Assembly: GCA_023634235.1 (NCBI GenBank)
Contig: JAMKCF010000004.1
Span: 7,481,202 to 7,545,201 of the forward strand
Source of the DNA: Pisaster brevispinus
Lineage: Eukaryota; Echinodermata; Asteroidea; Forcipulatida; Asteriidae
Direction: 5' to 3'
Length of the DNA: 64,000 nt
Each line of letters starts with the position of its first letter. Within the stretch, counting starts at the first letter, position 1. Positions 12,550 to 24,757 of the stretch are shown piece after piece. The notes beneath the pieces were generated by a model. The model was not told the origin of the DNA and did no database searches. It saw only the letters and a list, made by a program, of their open reading frames with translations. The translations under genes and the position numbers were made by a program.

Positions 12550-14936
12550 ACTAGTTAGCTGTTCCGAACTTCAGTCGGAACAGCTATTGTAATCGTCGAG
12601 ATTTTTATTTTTTTTTATTATTATTATTATTATTCTTTCTTTCCTCAAAATCGTATTGACTTAACACTTGACTTTTCAAATTGTCATATGTCAAATTAGA
12701 ATTATCAGACAAAGACAAATCATATACCATATTAAAGCTTATGGCCTAACTTAATTTTCAGATTTATTTAGATTAACATTCTTAATTAATTATTCACGTG
12801 ACAGCCGTATGAATATTTAATTAGGCAATATTGTTCGAATCATATCTCAAGAATTAAACATCCGATCCCAATTTTCTTTTCGGTTATGGACTTGTCTTGT
12901 GTTATAGATGCTGTTTCCGGCCTAAAATGTTCAGTCACGTCATCATGACGTCATACCTTTGCACGTTTTTGTTCTGTGTACAAAACACATGGCGCTGAAA
13001 GTGCAAATGTTTTGACAGTCAAAAACACGATATTTTCAATTAAAATTACGAATTAGTTTCCTAAATTATATAAACTGTTTTGAAAAGTTAATAAGAGATG
13101 TTCCTGGTCATTAAAACTAGTCTAAGTAGAAAAATTTCCACGATAATTAACGATTCAGTGACAAATCGGACACCAATGGCTAGCCATATTATTAAAGGTT
13201 CCGTTCATCAAAATGTAGTCAGGATGCCCTGCGACACAGAGAAAAATGCACGCGAAATGCCGTAACGAAATAGCCGACTTCTGGGTACCAGTCGCTGCAC
13301 ACTTTTAATACAAAAAGATCGATCTATAGCGTATTGAAACGGTGGCTTGTGCATGGATATGTGTACATGTACGTCGTGATTCTGTTGCCCGGGGCGCTCG
13401 ACGATTTAGAACATAAGCTTAACTCTAATTTAATGTAAATGTTTATAAAAATTCTTAATTGACTCATTTGAATATTTAACTAGTTAATCTTTGCAGCACC
13501 ATATCTCAAGAAGTACACTGACGATTTTCAAACTTTTTTCAGTTATAGACTCCTTGGGCATTGGAGATTAGCCTTGAGTAACCGTGACCCCATGTTGACC
13601 TTTACTTCGGGGTCAACCGGAAGTGGGACCATATCTAAAGAACTACACAACCAATTTTCAAATTTTTTTCAGTTATAGACTCCATGGGCATTGGAAATTT
13701 ACCTTGGGAAATCGTGACCCCGTGTTGACCTTTACTTCGGGGTCAACCGGAAGTGGGACCATAACTCAAGAACTACAGAACCGTTTTTCAAACTTTTTTT
13801 AGATCTAGACTCTTTGGGCATTGGACATTAGCCTTGGGAAATCATGACCCCGTGTTGACCTTTACTTTGGGGTCAACCGGAAGTGGGACCATATCTAAAA
13901 AACTACACAACCGAATTGCAAACTTTTTTCAATTATAGATTCCATAGGCATTGGAGATTTACCTTGGGAAATCGTGACCCCGTGTTGACCTTTACTTCGG
14001 GGTCAACCGGAAGTGGGACCATATCTAAAGAACTACACAACCGATTTTCATACTTTTTTCAGATCTAGACTCTTTGGGCATTGGATATTAGCCTTGGGAA
14101 ATCGTGACCCCGTGTTGACCTTTACTTTGGGGTCAACCGGAAGTTGGACAATATCTAAAGAACTACACAACCGATTTTCAAACTTTTTTCAGTTATAGAC
14201 TCCTTGGGCATTGGAGATTAGTTTTTGGAAATCGTGACCCAATGTTGACCTTAACTAGGGGTCAACCGGAAGTGGGACCATATCTCAAGAACTACACAAC
14301 CGATTTTCAAATTTTTTCAGTTCTAGATGCTTTTGGCATTGGATATTAGCCTTGGGAAATCGTGACCCCGTGTTGACCTTTATTTTAGGGTCAACCGGAA
14401 GTGGGACCTTATCTAAAGAACTACTCAACCGATTTTAAACTTTTTTCAATTATAGACTCTGTTGGCATTGGAGATTTGCCTTGGGAAATCGTAACCCCAT
14501 GTTGACCTTTACTTCGGGGTCAACCGGAAGTGGGACCATATCTCAAGAACTAAACACCCGATTTGTATTTTTTTTTCAGTTAAAATGCTCTTGAGCATAG
14601 GAGATTGAACTTGAGTTACCGTGACCAGTATTGACCTTTACTTCCGGGTCAACCGGAAGTGGGACCATATCTCAAGAACTACACAACCGATTTTTGAACT
14701 TGGGTTAAATTAAATCAAAATAATGACCATTACGCCATGTTGACCTAATTTCTGGTTTTAAAGTTCTTTTCGATTCAGTATCACATACAAGACCAGGTAA
14801 TCACATGTCATAAAGTCATAATATGTGTGTTTTATTGTAGCATAGAAAACTTTTATTTACAAAACATTCCGGAACAGCTTTGTGATTGTTGACAATCACT
14901 ATCTCTAGTTATTATTATTATTATTATTATTAAAGG
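12550..14936. mobile_element. 2.4-kb non-coding element with hairpin ends and a 130-bp tandem core
   Basis: The left end has a 12-bp perfect inverted repeat with a 7-base loop (arms 12556-12567 and 12575-12586) followed by a T-run and (TTA)n. The right end has TTCCGGAACAGC, an 8-bp hairpin (arms 14882-14889 and 14892-14899) and again (TTA)n. Both ends share the word GGAACAGCT. The centre holds about nine 130-bp tandem units. No coding capacity is visible. The plan (short unique ends, tandem core, microsatellite, terminal hairpin) resembles non-autonomous Helitron/Helentron elements such as the 'pearl' elements of bivalves; that classification is inference. Confidence 0.6.
13498..14698 (+). 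repeat. Tandem array of about nine 130-bp units
   Basis: The word GGTCAACCGGAAGT recurs with starts spaced 130, 130, 130, 130, 129, 129, 130 and 130 bp (about 13610 to 14650). Each unit reads ACCATATCTAAAGAACTACA, ...TTTTTTCAGTTATAGACTCC, ...TGGGCATTGGA and ...GTTGACCTTTACTTCGGGGT. Units differ by scattered substitutions. An older, diverged partial copy of the unit start and its upstream flank is visible at 12780-12880. Confidence 0.95.
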
Positions 14937-15744
14937 AAACTGATCAAACTTTCACGCTCAGTTTTCTTGAAACACAACTTTGCACATTAATTGCAATTAG
15001 CCCTCTCTCTGGATAAAACTTTCATTACTTACAGTGAATATGTCCTTATTCTGGGCACACAAAGCAATTTAAATTTGTAGTCTGACGTATCAAGGAGTAA
15101 CAGGAGCTTTGCTCTGTGGAGTGCTAAGGCCTGCCCCTGCATCTGTGGCAAACGTTAGAAGGAAACAATCACTTTGCAAGTTGGATGGAAACTTTGAACG
15201 TCTTCAACCATGTTGTGTCAACTGGGCAATTGTTTCACAACTTTGTGGTTTCAGTACCAGGTATCAGTGTACTGATGATGACATATCAATAATAAGTGTG
15301 GTTTCAGAAGATTTCTTCCTGTAACATGTAATGAGATTTGAGATCTTATGTACATTTAGAAATGTGTGTAATCAATATAGATTGGCTGAACCTATTTTTG
15401 ATTGATGAAAATGAAAGTGAGCATTTCTGATAATGTCAGTTTTTTGTTTAGGTTTCTCATACAATAACATTGTATAAAGCTTGTTAACCTAATTATTTTC
15501 GCTTGTTTTTGTAAATTCACAAAGGCCTTCTGTGTATAATTGAAATAAACATATTGACCAGAAAATAGTAAAAGGGGCAATAATAAGGCAATGGCCATAG
15601 CCTCTGTTGCCTCCATAAACTATCAGTCCTGCATAGGGTTGCATATTCCTTCATGTAAATTCTCAAACAATAATTTGCCTGTACTTTTTTGTTGATGACT
15701 GGAAACAATCTCAAGGAGACCCAAGGGTTGAGATGTTCACACGA

Positions 15745-15897
15745 ACTGATGGAGGCCACGCAGGCCATTGCCTCCATTGCCCTGGTCTTGGCCTTGGTGC
15801 CCCTTTAACATGTTAAAATGTGTCCCAGAGACTTTTCTAATGGAAGTGCCCTTTGCAAAATGAAAATGGCCTTGCCCTCTCGAAGATGAAATTCCAG
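15745..15897 (-). repeat. CAGGCCTGGAATT repeat, reverse copy with damaged left end
   Basis: Contains GCCCTGGTCTTGGCCTTGGT and GTGCCCTTTGCAAAATGAAA and ends GATGAAATTCCAG. A displaced piece of the left part (AGCCTCTGTTGCCTCC) lies at about 15598. Confidence 0.7.
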
Positions 15898-16451
15898 ATG
15901 TGGAACTTGCAAAATATCTACATAGATAGATTCAGTGTACATGTACTAGGCACCAACAGTACAGCAAATGTGATAAACCCTATGATGCAAATGTAATGGG
16001 AGGTATTTTGAATTGATCTGTGGATGTATTCAATTAGCGAGTGCACTTTTAGCCTGGTAGAGCATTCATCATACATTCTGGGCACCAAACTCCAGGGAAA
16101 CTATCTCCATTTTTGGCATTGCTTTTAGCAATAAATCGGCTTCATTGTAGACTAGAAGCCATTGATGCTTTGCTCATGGGTGTATACAATGGTGTACTCT
16201 GTACAACATGTATGGCAGCTATTGGTAGGAATTAGAATGTGGAATGACTGATGAGGATAGCAAATCAAATAGTAGCATATTTGCTGACATGGACTCAGAC
16301 ACGCCCTGCGGAAAAATGATGTTTGATTTATGCTTTCAACCTTTTTAAACATGACTATAAATGGCGGTGAGCAACTGCATGTAACCTTGAAAGTCTGAAA
16401 AATTATGTGCGAAAATGTTTTTTATTTATAGTAGTTCAGCGGGTGACTAAT

Positions 16452-16590
16452 ATAAGTTCCGACACCTGTTCCGATAACCCCTCATGAACTATAAATGCTA
16501 GAGTTAGGCTGAGGGTTAGGATTAGGGTTAGGGTTAGGAACATTTAGGGGTGTCGGAACATAGGGGAGTCGGAACATAAGCACGTAACTG
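16452..16590. repeat. Foldback with interstitial telomere-like repeats
   Basis: 16502-16538 carries several TTAGGG units, three of them exact in tandem. It sits between inverted blocks: AAGTTCCGACACC and TGTTCCGATAACCCCT on the left, AGGGGTGTCGGAACAT and GAGTCGGAACATAAG on the right. Confidence 0.8.
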
Positions 16591-18326
16591 TTCAGGTCCT
16601 TCAGATCTTTTCTTCAAACACTTAACGTCAGATGACAACTCTTACTCGCAGTCTTTACCATGACACGGACACGCGGAGGCCTGATAAAACCTTTTGTGTT
16701 CCGAGGTTGACGTGATGATACCGTGCAGGCTAGCACTCACGGTGTTATGCTACATTGGGCCGGTACAGACAGCGACAAAAGCACTAAGTGGAAACAATAG
16801 TCAAATTCAGTGGAACAGATTATGTAAGCATGGTAAGTGCAAAACTCACACAATCAGTGGAACAGATTGTGTAAGCGCAAAACTCACAACCGATGTCAAT
16901 ATGGCAGCCCACAGTCATCTTAGTCTTTCAATGTTGTTCTTCTTCGAGTATTCTTATCCAAAAAGAAACTTCACTCCAACAACTGCTGAATACACACCTC
17001 TGACAAAAAACCAAAACCAATCTAATTATTTTCATCACACAAAGCGATACCGTCTACTTACCTGTCTGTCATCTTAAAAATGTAAAGCCATTTTCAAAGC
17101 ACCTGCAAACACCACAGAATCTATGTTCGCTGTCTGTTGCTATTGTTCACCAACGTTCGCCAATATTCGCCAACGTTTGCCAATGTTGGTGGTACAAACC
17201 TCCTTTCACCAGAAATTATCTGCGATGTTTGTGCAAATAGAACGCACAATGGGCATAGTTTTGAAGTGCTGCATTGTGTATTGCGCAAACTGTTATTTGT
17301 TACATGAAAAATATGGAGGACTATTTAAATCTTAAGTAATAACTGGTAAACAAATCTGTAAATTTCTTCCAAGCCATTAAGGTTTCTGTATTAATTAATG
17401 AAAACAGACACATTCAAAGGTCTCTTAGTTTTGTATTAGATGCTCGTAAATGTGCCAACTGAATTGTATCTTTATGTTCATGGCAGTGAGTGATCCGCCG
17501 ACTGCTAGTCCTGACAAGCCTTTTCAAGCTGAACTTTGTGAACTTGTCTGGCGACCCTCTTTCAAATACAATCACCAAATCAGATTTAGCAGTTTCCCCT
17601 CAACCAAACATAATAAAGTGTGACGATAGACACCTAGCTGGGGGCACATACCTTTTCACTTGAGGTCCCCAAGTGTTTCCTATTGTTTGATGCGGCTGTA
17701 GTTTGTGCCAACTATTTCCACGTAAACTCCTGATCCCTCGGAGGTCTTCTTAAACTACCTTTTCTAGTCTGAACTCTTGACTCGGCCTGGCCTGACCCCA
17801 GCTCTGTTGACAATCCTGAGTGGGCTTGCTGGAAGTTTTCTTTCAGTCTGGCGGGGCCGGCCGGGCACCCTCTCTGTCTCATTATGAAATGCTGTACTTT
17901 GCACATTGAATGGTAGCACCGGAGGGTTAGGATAGGACCTAAGATTTCAGTCTTAGGTTGTCTTTGGTCGTGGAGGTGAAGGAGGTTGCTTGGCTGTATG
18001 TGGGGATGCTGCGTCTATTCAAGTCCTTCAGGTGGGTGTGTTTCAGTCAGTCAGTCTTTGCATTTATGTAACTGCAGGTGGGCTTAATGTTGTAAAGGGA
18101 TCACAAACTTTTCTTTGTACATCTCGTCGTCTACAGTGGCGAGGATCGACTGTCTGGGAAAACAAATTCCTTTTTTATCTTGGCAGTTACACATATGAAG
18201 ACATTGATCTGTGCTTTGTATGGTCCATCCAGATCTTGACAATGCTTAAAGTTGTTTACAAGTTGAGCAGTTCCAGTGGTGTTCCTTACAATCATAAATG
18301 TTTATTCTTACAAGGAGCCTGATGAC

Positions 18327-18455
18327 AGGATTGGAATTTCATCTTTGAGGGGGCAAGGCCATTTTCATTATGGGCACTAACTGGAAACCTTTGAAAGGGC
18401 ACCAAGACTAGGGCAACAGAGGCCATGGCCGCCACGGCCTCTGTGAGGTCTTGGT
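18327..18455 (+). repeat. CAGGCCTGGAATT repeat, forward copy
   Basis: Starts GATTGGAATTTCATCTTTGA and contains GGGGCAAGGCCATTTTCATT and GGCCATGGCCGCC; right end degraded. Confidence 0.7.
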
Positions 18456-18937
18456 TAAATTGAAAACAGAATTCTAAACAGAATTGGAGAGAAACCCCCC
18501 CCCCCAAGATGACTGTACCATCAGTGAATCTATGTTTAAGTCATTTTGGTGTAAAAGCGGGGACCTCGAGTCTGAGAGCCTAGTTAAACCTTGGTGCCAG
18601 CAGACCTCTTACCAGGGTAAACACTGGACTCCGTGGTGCCCTGGATAGCACGCCCAGATCTGAGTCCATAAACGACACGTTTTGAGTTGCTATTGTTGCC
18701 ATGTTTTTCTTTTGAATAACAGATTTGAGGTCAGGTATCTACATACAATACAGTGCACAAACTGTCAATCCTGGGTCGTACATGTACAATGGTTGGAGGA
18801 CCACTGACAGTATGAACTATTTGTTGGCACTGAATTAACATGTTAGTTAACAGTGTAAAATAAACATGTTTGTAAATGTTTCTTGTACATAAAATTGTTG
18901 TGCCCCTTTGATATTGCACTTATCACACCTGGGTCAA

Positions 18938-19063
18938 AAAATGGCCCTGCTTACCGCAGAATTTTCCGCTTACTGCCCATAGAATTACATGTATGTGCTT
19001 TACACTTACAGGGTGTCGTACAGTAAGTGCTGACTTCTGCGGTAAGCAGAGCCATGAAATTGT
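18938..19063. repeat. Foldback element with GGCNCTGCTTACCGCAGAA ends
   Basis: Left ATGGCCCTGCTTACCGCAGA, right TCTGCGGTAAGCAGAGCCAT, with a further complementary CGCTTACTG/CAGTAAGTG inside. Degraded relatives occur at 6818-6935, 23092-23180, 29985-30200 and 63320-63410. Confidence 0.8.
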
Positions 19064-19429
19064 TACAGTACCATTTTGTCTTGCTCCTTGTGTGAATCGG
19101 TTATAATGATAAATGATTCTTATAAAATCCAAATGGGGTCGGACCATTTTGCCATATTAAAGCTTTGTAGAACTTTATACGGAACAGTTTGTTAAAGTCT
19201 GCTGTTCATGTGTACCATGATACTCTGCATTGTATGCATAAGATTGTTACAATTATACGTTCACGAGGAATTCTTTTCTTCTCCAGTGAATTGTATCATG
19301 TCGGCCATTGCTCAGGCTGGCACGTTAAAAGTTATTATTACAAAATATTCAGGCATATCATAGAGCAGTAATTTCAGTGGTACAGGTTCACGCACTGGGG
19401 AAATAAATCAACAAAGAATTGTGTGTACT

Positions 19430-19745
19430 ACAATGTAGCCCACATTAGTGATTATCCCATGGCTCACCTAAACTTTTTGTAAAGTAGCCCACCGGGCTAG
19501 TAAACCGTACGTTAGACTTGCCCCCAGGAAGTTTCAGTAGCCCAGATATCAAAAAAGTTATTGTCATAGTGTATATTTCTGATGTATTAATGGTAGTGAT
19601 CACAACCAGTTTAATGGTCAATAACAAAGTTACATTCACACACTCAAACTCGTTTAAAGCATATTTTTTAGAGTTGATTGTGCACATCTGAAAAGAATAT
19701 ATGAGCATAATAAACAAGTAGGTTGCACAGATTTTTGTAGCCCAA
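19430..19745 (-). repeat. Dispersed repeat with GTAGCCCACC blocks
   Basis: Read on the minus strand it shares CAACCTACTTGTTTATTATG-, GTGTGTGAATGTAAC-, AACTGGTTGTGATCACTAC- and GGTGGGCTACTTTAC-type blocks with 31105-31460 on the plus strand. The long minus-strand open frames here (up to 149 codons) come from this repeat and show no protein signature. Confidence 0.65.
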
Positions 19746-21475
19746 ATTGCACATTGAGAAGGGGTGTTTAGTAGGCCGTTTTTGTTTGACAGTGTACGCC
19801 AGGCTAGTGTTAAAGGGTGAGCCCTGCTCTGCGATGGCACTGCACCAATCACCCTTTGCACAATGTGTTTGCGCCTCTTGTCTTTTCCAAACATTTGAGA
19901 AATCCCCCTCCGATCTGGTGCTGTGTGTTTTATTTGGAGTGAGAGATGTCACACCAGTGTTTGCCAAAGGACTCTGTACATGCTGTAGCCAGGGATAGCC
20001 CATCAATACATGCCCTTTTGTTCCTGATGGAAGTTGTTTAGGTTGGGATGAGTGTATCGATAACAATGGGGAGTGATGGGACCAATGTGTGGGAAACCAT
20101 TGTTACTCATCCTGGGATCATACACACATTCATTCAGTTCGACCACATGGCTGTGTGTGTAGTAGGGGAACTCACCGCGGGGTTTCTCTGTACTTCACAG
20201 TTATTCATTCATGCCACACTGTTATCTTCTACTGGTGGGTGTATGTGTATGCAAGCGTTCTCTAGAGGATTATTTCTTCGGCTGTGCACTGTCTACAGAT
20301 AAGAATAGAGGAATGAAATATTCAGACTGATTCATTTGTCTGCCACGAAAGCTTGAAGTTGCTGTTACACAAGTAGTAGAACCGGCCGGCAAGAAATGGT
20401 TTTTTGAGGTACATGTACAACATATTAAACAGTACATGAGTATCGAATGACATGAATGATGTATGGGTTTTGCCTTGTGGGGTAAGTACTTAGCACGCTA
20501 ATGTCCCTATTATTGATGTTGATGTTTTGATAGTAAATGTTTTAAAAGTACACAGTTGATATTGACCCATGGGCCATATGTATCATTGTGATTTATGGTA
20601 ATGACTGGAACAAAAAGTACACGTATTGTACATGTACATGCTGATTTGTACATGTACTGTGTATTCATTGTAATATACACGTGTCAGTGTATTGTACTTT
20701 AGGTGTATTGTAATGCTTAGGTCTGAACTGGTGAACAGGACTTGTATAATGTACACATACACATGTAGCGAATACTGAATATGTTTGAACATAAAATGCA
20801 CGGCCGGCACCGCACACTAAATAAAGCCTTAAAATGTTGAGAATGTTGTAGGTTTAAAATACACAAAGGTAACTTTTCTTTAAGTTCTCTCCTTCACGTC
20901 AGTTTCTTCATACAATGTAAGTATAAAAAAAATTCCCATCCCTGATTGAAATAGAAAGTTGGCATACATTGTGAAGTTTGTTTAATAATCAATTTTATTC
21001 TTTCTCACAATTTTTTCGGGGGGGGGGGTGGGCATTAATTATTACATAATAAAGATTAACCCACTGGACATTTGTGTGAGGTTTGCAGTGTATGTATTAC
21101 ACTATAAACACTATGTCATGGTGCAGCCGTCTTATTTTTCTCCCATTCAAAACAATGCTACCAAACTGAGGCTGGAAGCAAGGAAAAATAGTGTGGTTCC
21201 TTTTTTTGTTCAATGAAAATTGACATTGATTAATGCTATTGGATACAAGGAACATAACCAAGATGGTGGCATGAATGGTGAGACTGAGAGTCACTGATGA
21301 CAACAAGTTCAGAAACTAGGACCCACATTTTCTCTCCTGCTGGTATTCCCACCTGTTCTACTGGAGATGAAAAACTTAAGTTGTTAGGAGATTCTGAGAA
21401 CAGTATCCTCAGCACATCAAAGAACATGATTCATTTAGGTCTGAATACAGATAACAGTCAAACTATGTGTATATA

Positions 21476-21521
21476 ATGTATAACGTACACGTATGTCCTT
21501 ACATACGTGTACGTTATACAT
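21476..21521. repeat. Perfect 21-bp inverted repeat with 4-base loop
   Basis: Arms at 21476-21496 and 21501-21521 are exact reverse complements; the loop at 21497-21500 is CCTT. The arm contains TAACGTACACGTATGT. It can form a long uninterrupted hairpin or cruciform. Confidence 0.95.
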
Positions 21522-22215
21522 GCATATACATGAAGTGAACACAAACTTATACACACTAGGTTTGTTTTATTGTTTTTGTTTTATACAAACATGATCTGAG
21601 ATCAGTGACCTGTGATACTATTTGGGTTGTTTTACTGACTAGTGGCTATCGCCATGGTGATTGTCTTCGGAGAATGAGACCCCCCTGGCTTGAACCTGTC
21701 AAGATCAGGACCCCATGCCATTCAAATGGTTATTTCTTGTGTCATTAAACTAGATCAGAATTAACCCAGAAAGTTGAAGAAAAGACTACGAAACAGTTTC
21801 ACCATGTTAATTTTAAACACTTTCTGTTTCACTTTTAGCATTTAAGAATAGATTGATGTTTTTAATTTCAAGATAGTTGGTTTGCTAAATATTTCTTTAA
21901 CAAAATCCATGAAACAATATTTTGGGAATGACCAAGCACAAACTCAAGCAAATCGAAGGTCAATTTATTAAAGGATTTGCAATAAGAAAATTGCGCCAAA
22001 CAGTCAAAGTTGTTATTTTTATGTTTCATTCAGCAGTCAACTCAAATCCCAAACTCTGTTGCAACTGTGCTGGATTTGTATTGTAGCACAGGGTGAACTA
22101 CATGTAGTGCATGGCCTTGACATGTTCAACTACCACATGTATGTAACTTCCCCATCAAACTTGAACTCATTGGTGCATTTAGCAGGGTGACTACTGGTGA
22201 TTGCAGTACCCAGTG

Positions 22216-22279
22216 CCAAGGCTGGTGTCACCCAAGGCTGGTGTCACCCAAGGCTGGTGTCACCCAAGGCTGGTGTCAC
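22216..22279 (+). repeat. Four tandem copies of a 16-bp unit
   Basis: The unit CCAAGGCTGGTGTCAC is repeated four times without a mismatch, followed by CCAGCCTC. Confidence 0.95.
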
Positions 22280-22368
22280 CCAGCCTCATTTCACAATGCA
22301 ACAGAATCCCATTTTGCTGCACTTTAGAATGGTTTTCACTCTGATGCATTTACATATAGAAAACACCT

Positions 22369-22547
22369 GGGCCCAATTTCATAAAGCTGCTAAGCAGAAA
22401 ATTCTGCTTACCAAATTTCTTTACTTTAGCAAGAAATGAACGGGGTACCAGCGGCAACACTGTAAACTTGATAGAATGTTGGCTGGTAACCTGTTTCTGC
22501 TAAGCAAGATTTTTCTGTGCTTAGCAAATTTTTGAAATTGGGCCCTG
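22369..22547. repeat. Foldback MITE-like repeat, GGGCCCAATTTCAT family
   Basis: Begins GGGCCCAATTTCATAAAGCT and ends with its near-complement (TTTGAAATTGGGCCC), with internal GCTTAGCAAA/TTTGCTAAGC words and GGCTGGTAAC. About 180 bp and non-coding. Other copies in this window: 30828-31066, 41095-41283, 48973-49152, 53202-53382, 53372-53542 and 54259-54434. Confidence 0.85.
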
Positions 22548-22784
22548 GTGGTGGGTGTTTAGGGTTAATAAGAAGAAGATTCACCGGTATTCTGATAAGG
22601 TACAATAAGGAAGTCAGTTCATTCACGAAACACAGCGAGGAGTTGTGAAGTGCTTAGTAAACAGTAAGAAGGAATTGGCATTGGCTTTTTAAGGACTCCG
22701 TCCATTTTTGTATTCTGGACATGTGTTTGTTCTCAAACCTTTTTTTGAAATGAAACTATGCATCAACAAGTCATCAGGGACGCA

Positions 22785-22918
22785 GGCCTGGGATTTCATC
22801 TTTGCGAAGGCCACTCTCTTTGGAAAATCTTAAAGTCTACGGGAAACTTTAGAAGGGGCACCAAGGCCAAGACCAGGGCAACAGAGGCCATGGCCTCAGT
22901 GTAATTCAAGGCTTGGGA
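22785..22918 (+). repeat. CAGGCCTGGAATT repeat, forward copy with internal loss
   Basis: Starts CAGGCCTGGGATTTCATCTT and ends CAGTGTAATTCAAGGCTTGG; shorter than its relatives by about 35 bp. Confidence 0.75.
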
Positions 22919-23610
22919 TGGTTTTGCTGTGCAGTACAGAATTCATTAAATTTTGTGTGTTAACCAGGTTAGATGGAACATTTTTAGGATTTGAGTTAAA
23001 AGTGAAGTGTCTGTTCAAGAGAACATTTTTTTTGTGCTGGTTTCCAGCAGTGGTGTTGTTGCAAACGTCTTAAGACTAGCATGCTTTGATTAAGGCCCAA
23101 TTTTTATGGCAGTGCTTACCAGGGAATTCTGCATTTATGACCTACAGTATTCTTTGCTTTATTGGGGCTGTATGCATTAGAGCTCTGTCCTAAGTCATGT
23201 AAGTACTAGTAGTGTGATAGATACGCATTGTGCGGAGGTCTGTTCCGCATTGTGCATGGGTTCAATACAGTGCTCTCCCTTAACAAAGGTCCATTTACCA
23301 AATGCTGATGAGGAACAGGCAAAATTCCCTTCAAGTTTTTCAGCAGGTTAATTCAGAGTTGAAAAGAATCCTGTGATGTACACAATGTATGAAACACTGT
23401 CTAGTGAAATAGCTGGCAGACTAGTGAAAGTTTAAAACAGGGCCTTTTCCAAAACCTCGGCTTGGGTTCTGGCTCCGGCTTGGGCTCTGTCATCAATTTT
23501 GGAGCAGTGTACATTTTGTACATGTATGTGTTCCAACATCAAATGAAGCTTGGAGACAGAGCCTAAGCTGAGGTTAGGAAAAGGCCCAAGGGGGCGCTTT
23601 CATAAAGCTG

Positions 23611-23780
23611 ACAGGCCTGGAATTACACAGAGGCCACGGAGGTCATGGCCTCCGTTGCCCCTGGTCTTGGCCTCCGTGCTCCTTCAAAAGTTTCCCATAG
23701 ACTTTCAGATTTTACAATGGAAGTGCCCTTTGCAAAATGAAAATGGCCTTGCCCTCTCAAAGATGAAATTCCAGGCCTGA
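23611..23780 (-). repeat. CAGGCCTGGAATT repeat, reverse copy, best preserved ends
   Basis: Starts CAGGCCTGGAATTACACAGA and ends GATGAAATTCCAGGCCTGA, a clear 13-bp terminal inverted repeat. Confidence 0.85.
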
Positions 23781-24366
23781 CGCATCAAGATTCGTCTTAA
23801 GATGAGTTACCAGTACTCCCAGAGTGATTTCTTTTGTGACATCACACTTTGCTTACAGTGATTCGCAGTTCAGAACAATCTTAACTCTTTGTGAAATCGA
23901 GCTCTGGTCTCGCTTACTAATACTAGTCACTGCAGTCACTGACATTACACGCGGACCCACTGTCTGCCCATGGTCTCTGCCAGTCTGGGAGTCAAACTGC
24001 ATGTAAAGATATGGTGTGCGCCTAACCCTAAGTGCGTCACCTACCTTGCGCACTGCAGAGCAACACTGGGACTCTGGCTCCCAAAATAGCGCAACTAAAA
24101 TTGATCACATGGGATGAACGGCAGGTGAATTGGGTCACTACAGTGCTTGTTATACAGCTATACATCTAAAGCAATACACATGTGATTAGAGAAAAAGGCA
24201 AAAATGGTTACAGATGAATTGGCATGCAGGAAGTCGTTACATTGAATCCAGTCCCAATGTAATTAAACCCTTTGAACACGTGCCCTCTGGAAGCAAACAT
24301 GTAGTAGAGAGACCCTTTGGTATTTTTGTTGTGGTCACGATTGAGTCACCTTGTAAATGGAGACCT

Positions 24367-24406
24367 TTTCTCTCTCTCTCTCTCTCTCTACCTCTCTCTC
24401 TCTCTG
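24367..24406 (+). repeat. CT microsatellite
   Basis: (CT)n interrupted once by ACCT; reverse strand (AG)n. Confidence 0.95.
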
Positions 24407-24733
24407 ATGGAGAACAATAATCATTCATGGGCATTGAGTCATGACATAACAATGGTTTTTATAACCTTTGGATGCCAACAAAATAAATACTTTGAAAATC
24501 TACAGTTTATATCTGAACCAATTATGCAGTGTGGGGTCAACATGTTCTAATCAAGTGTACTTTCTATTTATCTGTGTTTGTGTTTTTAAATGATGATTGT
24601 TTTGGAAATTCACTATAAAGATAGAAAATTGTGTGATCAATTTGCATACAGAACATGTAAGAGTGTCAGTAAAACTGGCCATTCAGAATAGTCAGCTATA
24701 ACAAATTTCAATCTTTTTTCGAAATTGTTTTCA

Positions 24734-24757
24734 TCCACCCACCCACCCACCCACCCC
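24734..24757 (+). repeat. CCCA microsatellite
   Basis: Five or six CCCA units ending in CCCC. Confidence 0.9.

Larger units (their letters stand above)
14937..18325. other. Non-coding; weak exon-like patch at 17.96-18.03 kb
   Basis: Contains the 15.75-kb repeat and the telomere-repeat foldback. A short frame at 17957-18031 between an acceptor-like TTTCAGTCTTAG and donor-like GTGGGT reads VVFGRGGEGGCLAVCGDAAS then IQVLQ. The size and the splice sites are plausible, but no neighbour exon supports it. Confidence 0.3.

Noticed and set aside
13883..14198. Repeated 61-codon frames beginning MGPYLKNYTT
   Set aside because: These are translations of the 130-bp tandem unit; frames differ between units and carry stops.
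16694..17077. 127-codon plus-strand frame
   Set aside because: Starts at GTG, contains a short internal duplication (CAGTGGAACAGATT...), and has low-complexity, non-protein-like composition.
19445..20066. Long minus-strand open frames (149 and 132 codons)
   Set aside because: They overlap each other in different frames and coincide partly with a dispersed repeat that has a second copy at 31.1 kb; no domain or splice evidence.
22197..22439. 80-codon frame with repeated AGVTQ
   Set aside because: The apparent peptide repeat is only the translation of the 16-bp DNA repeat.
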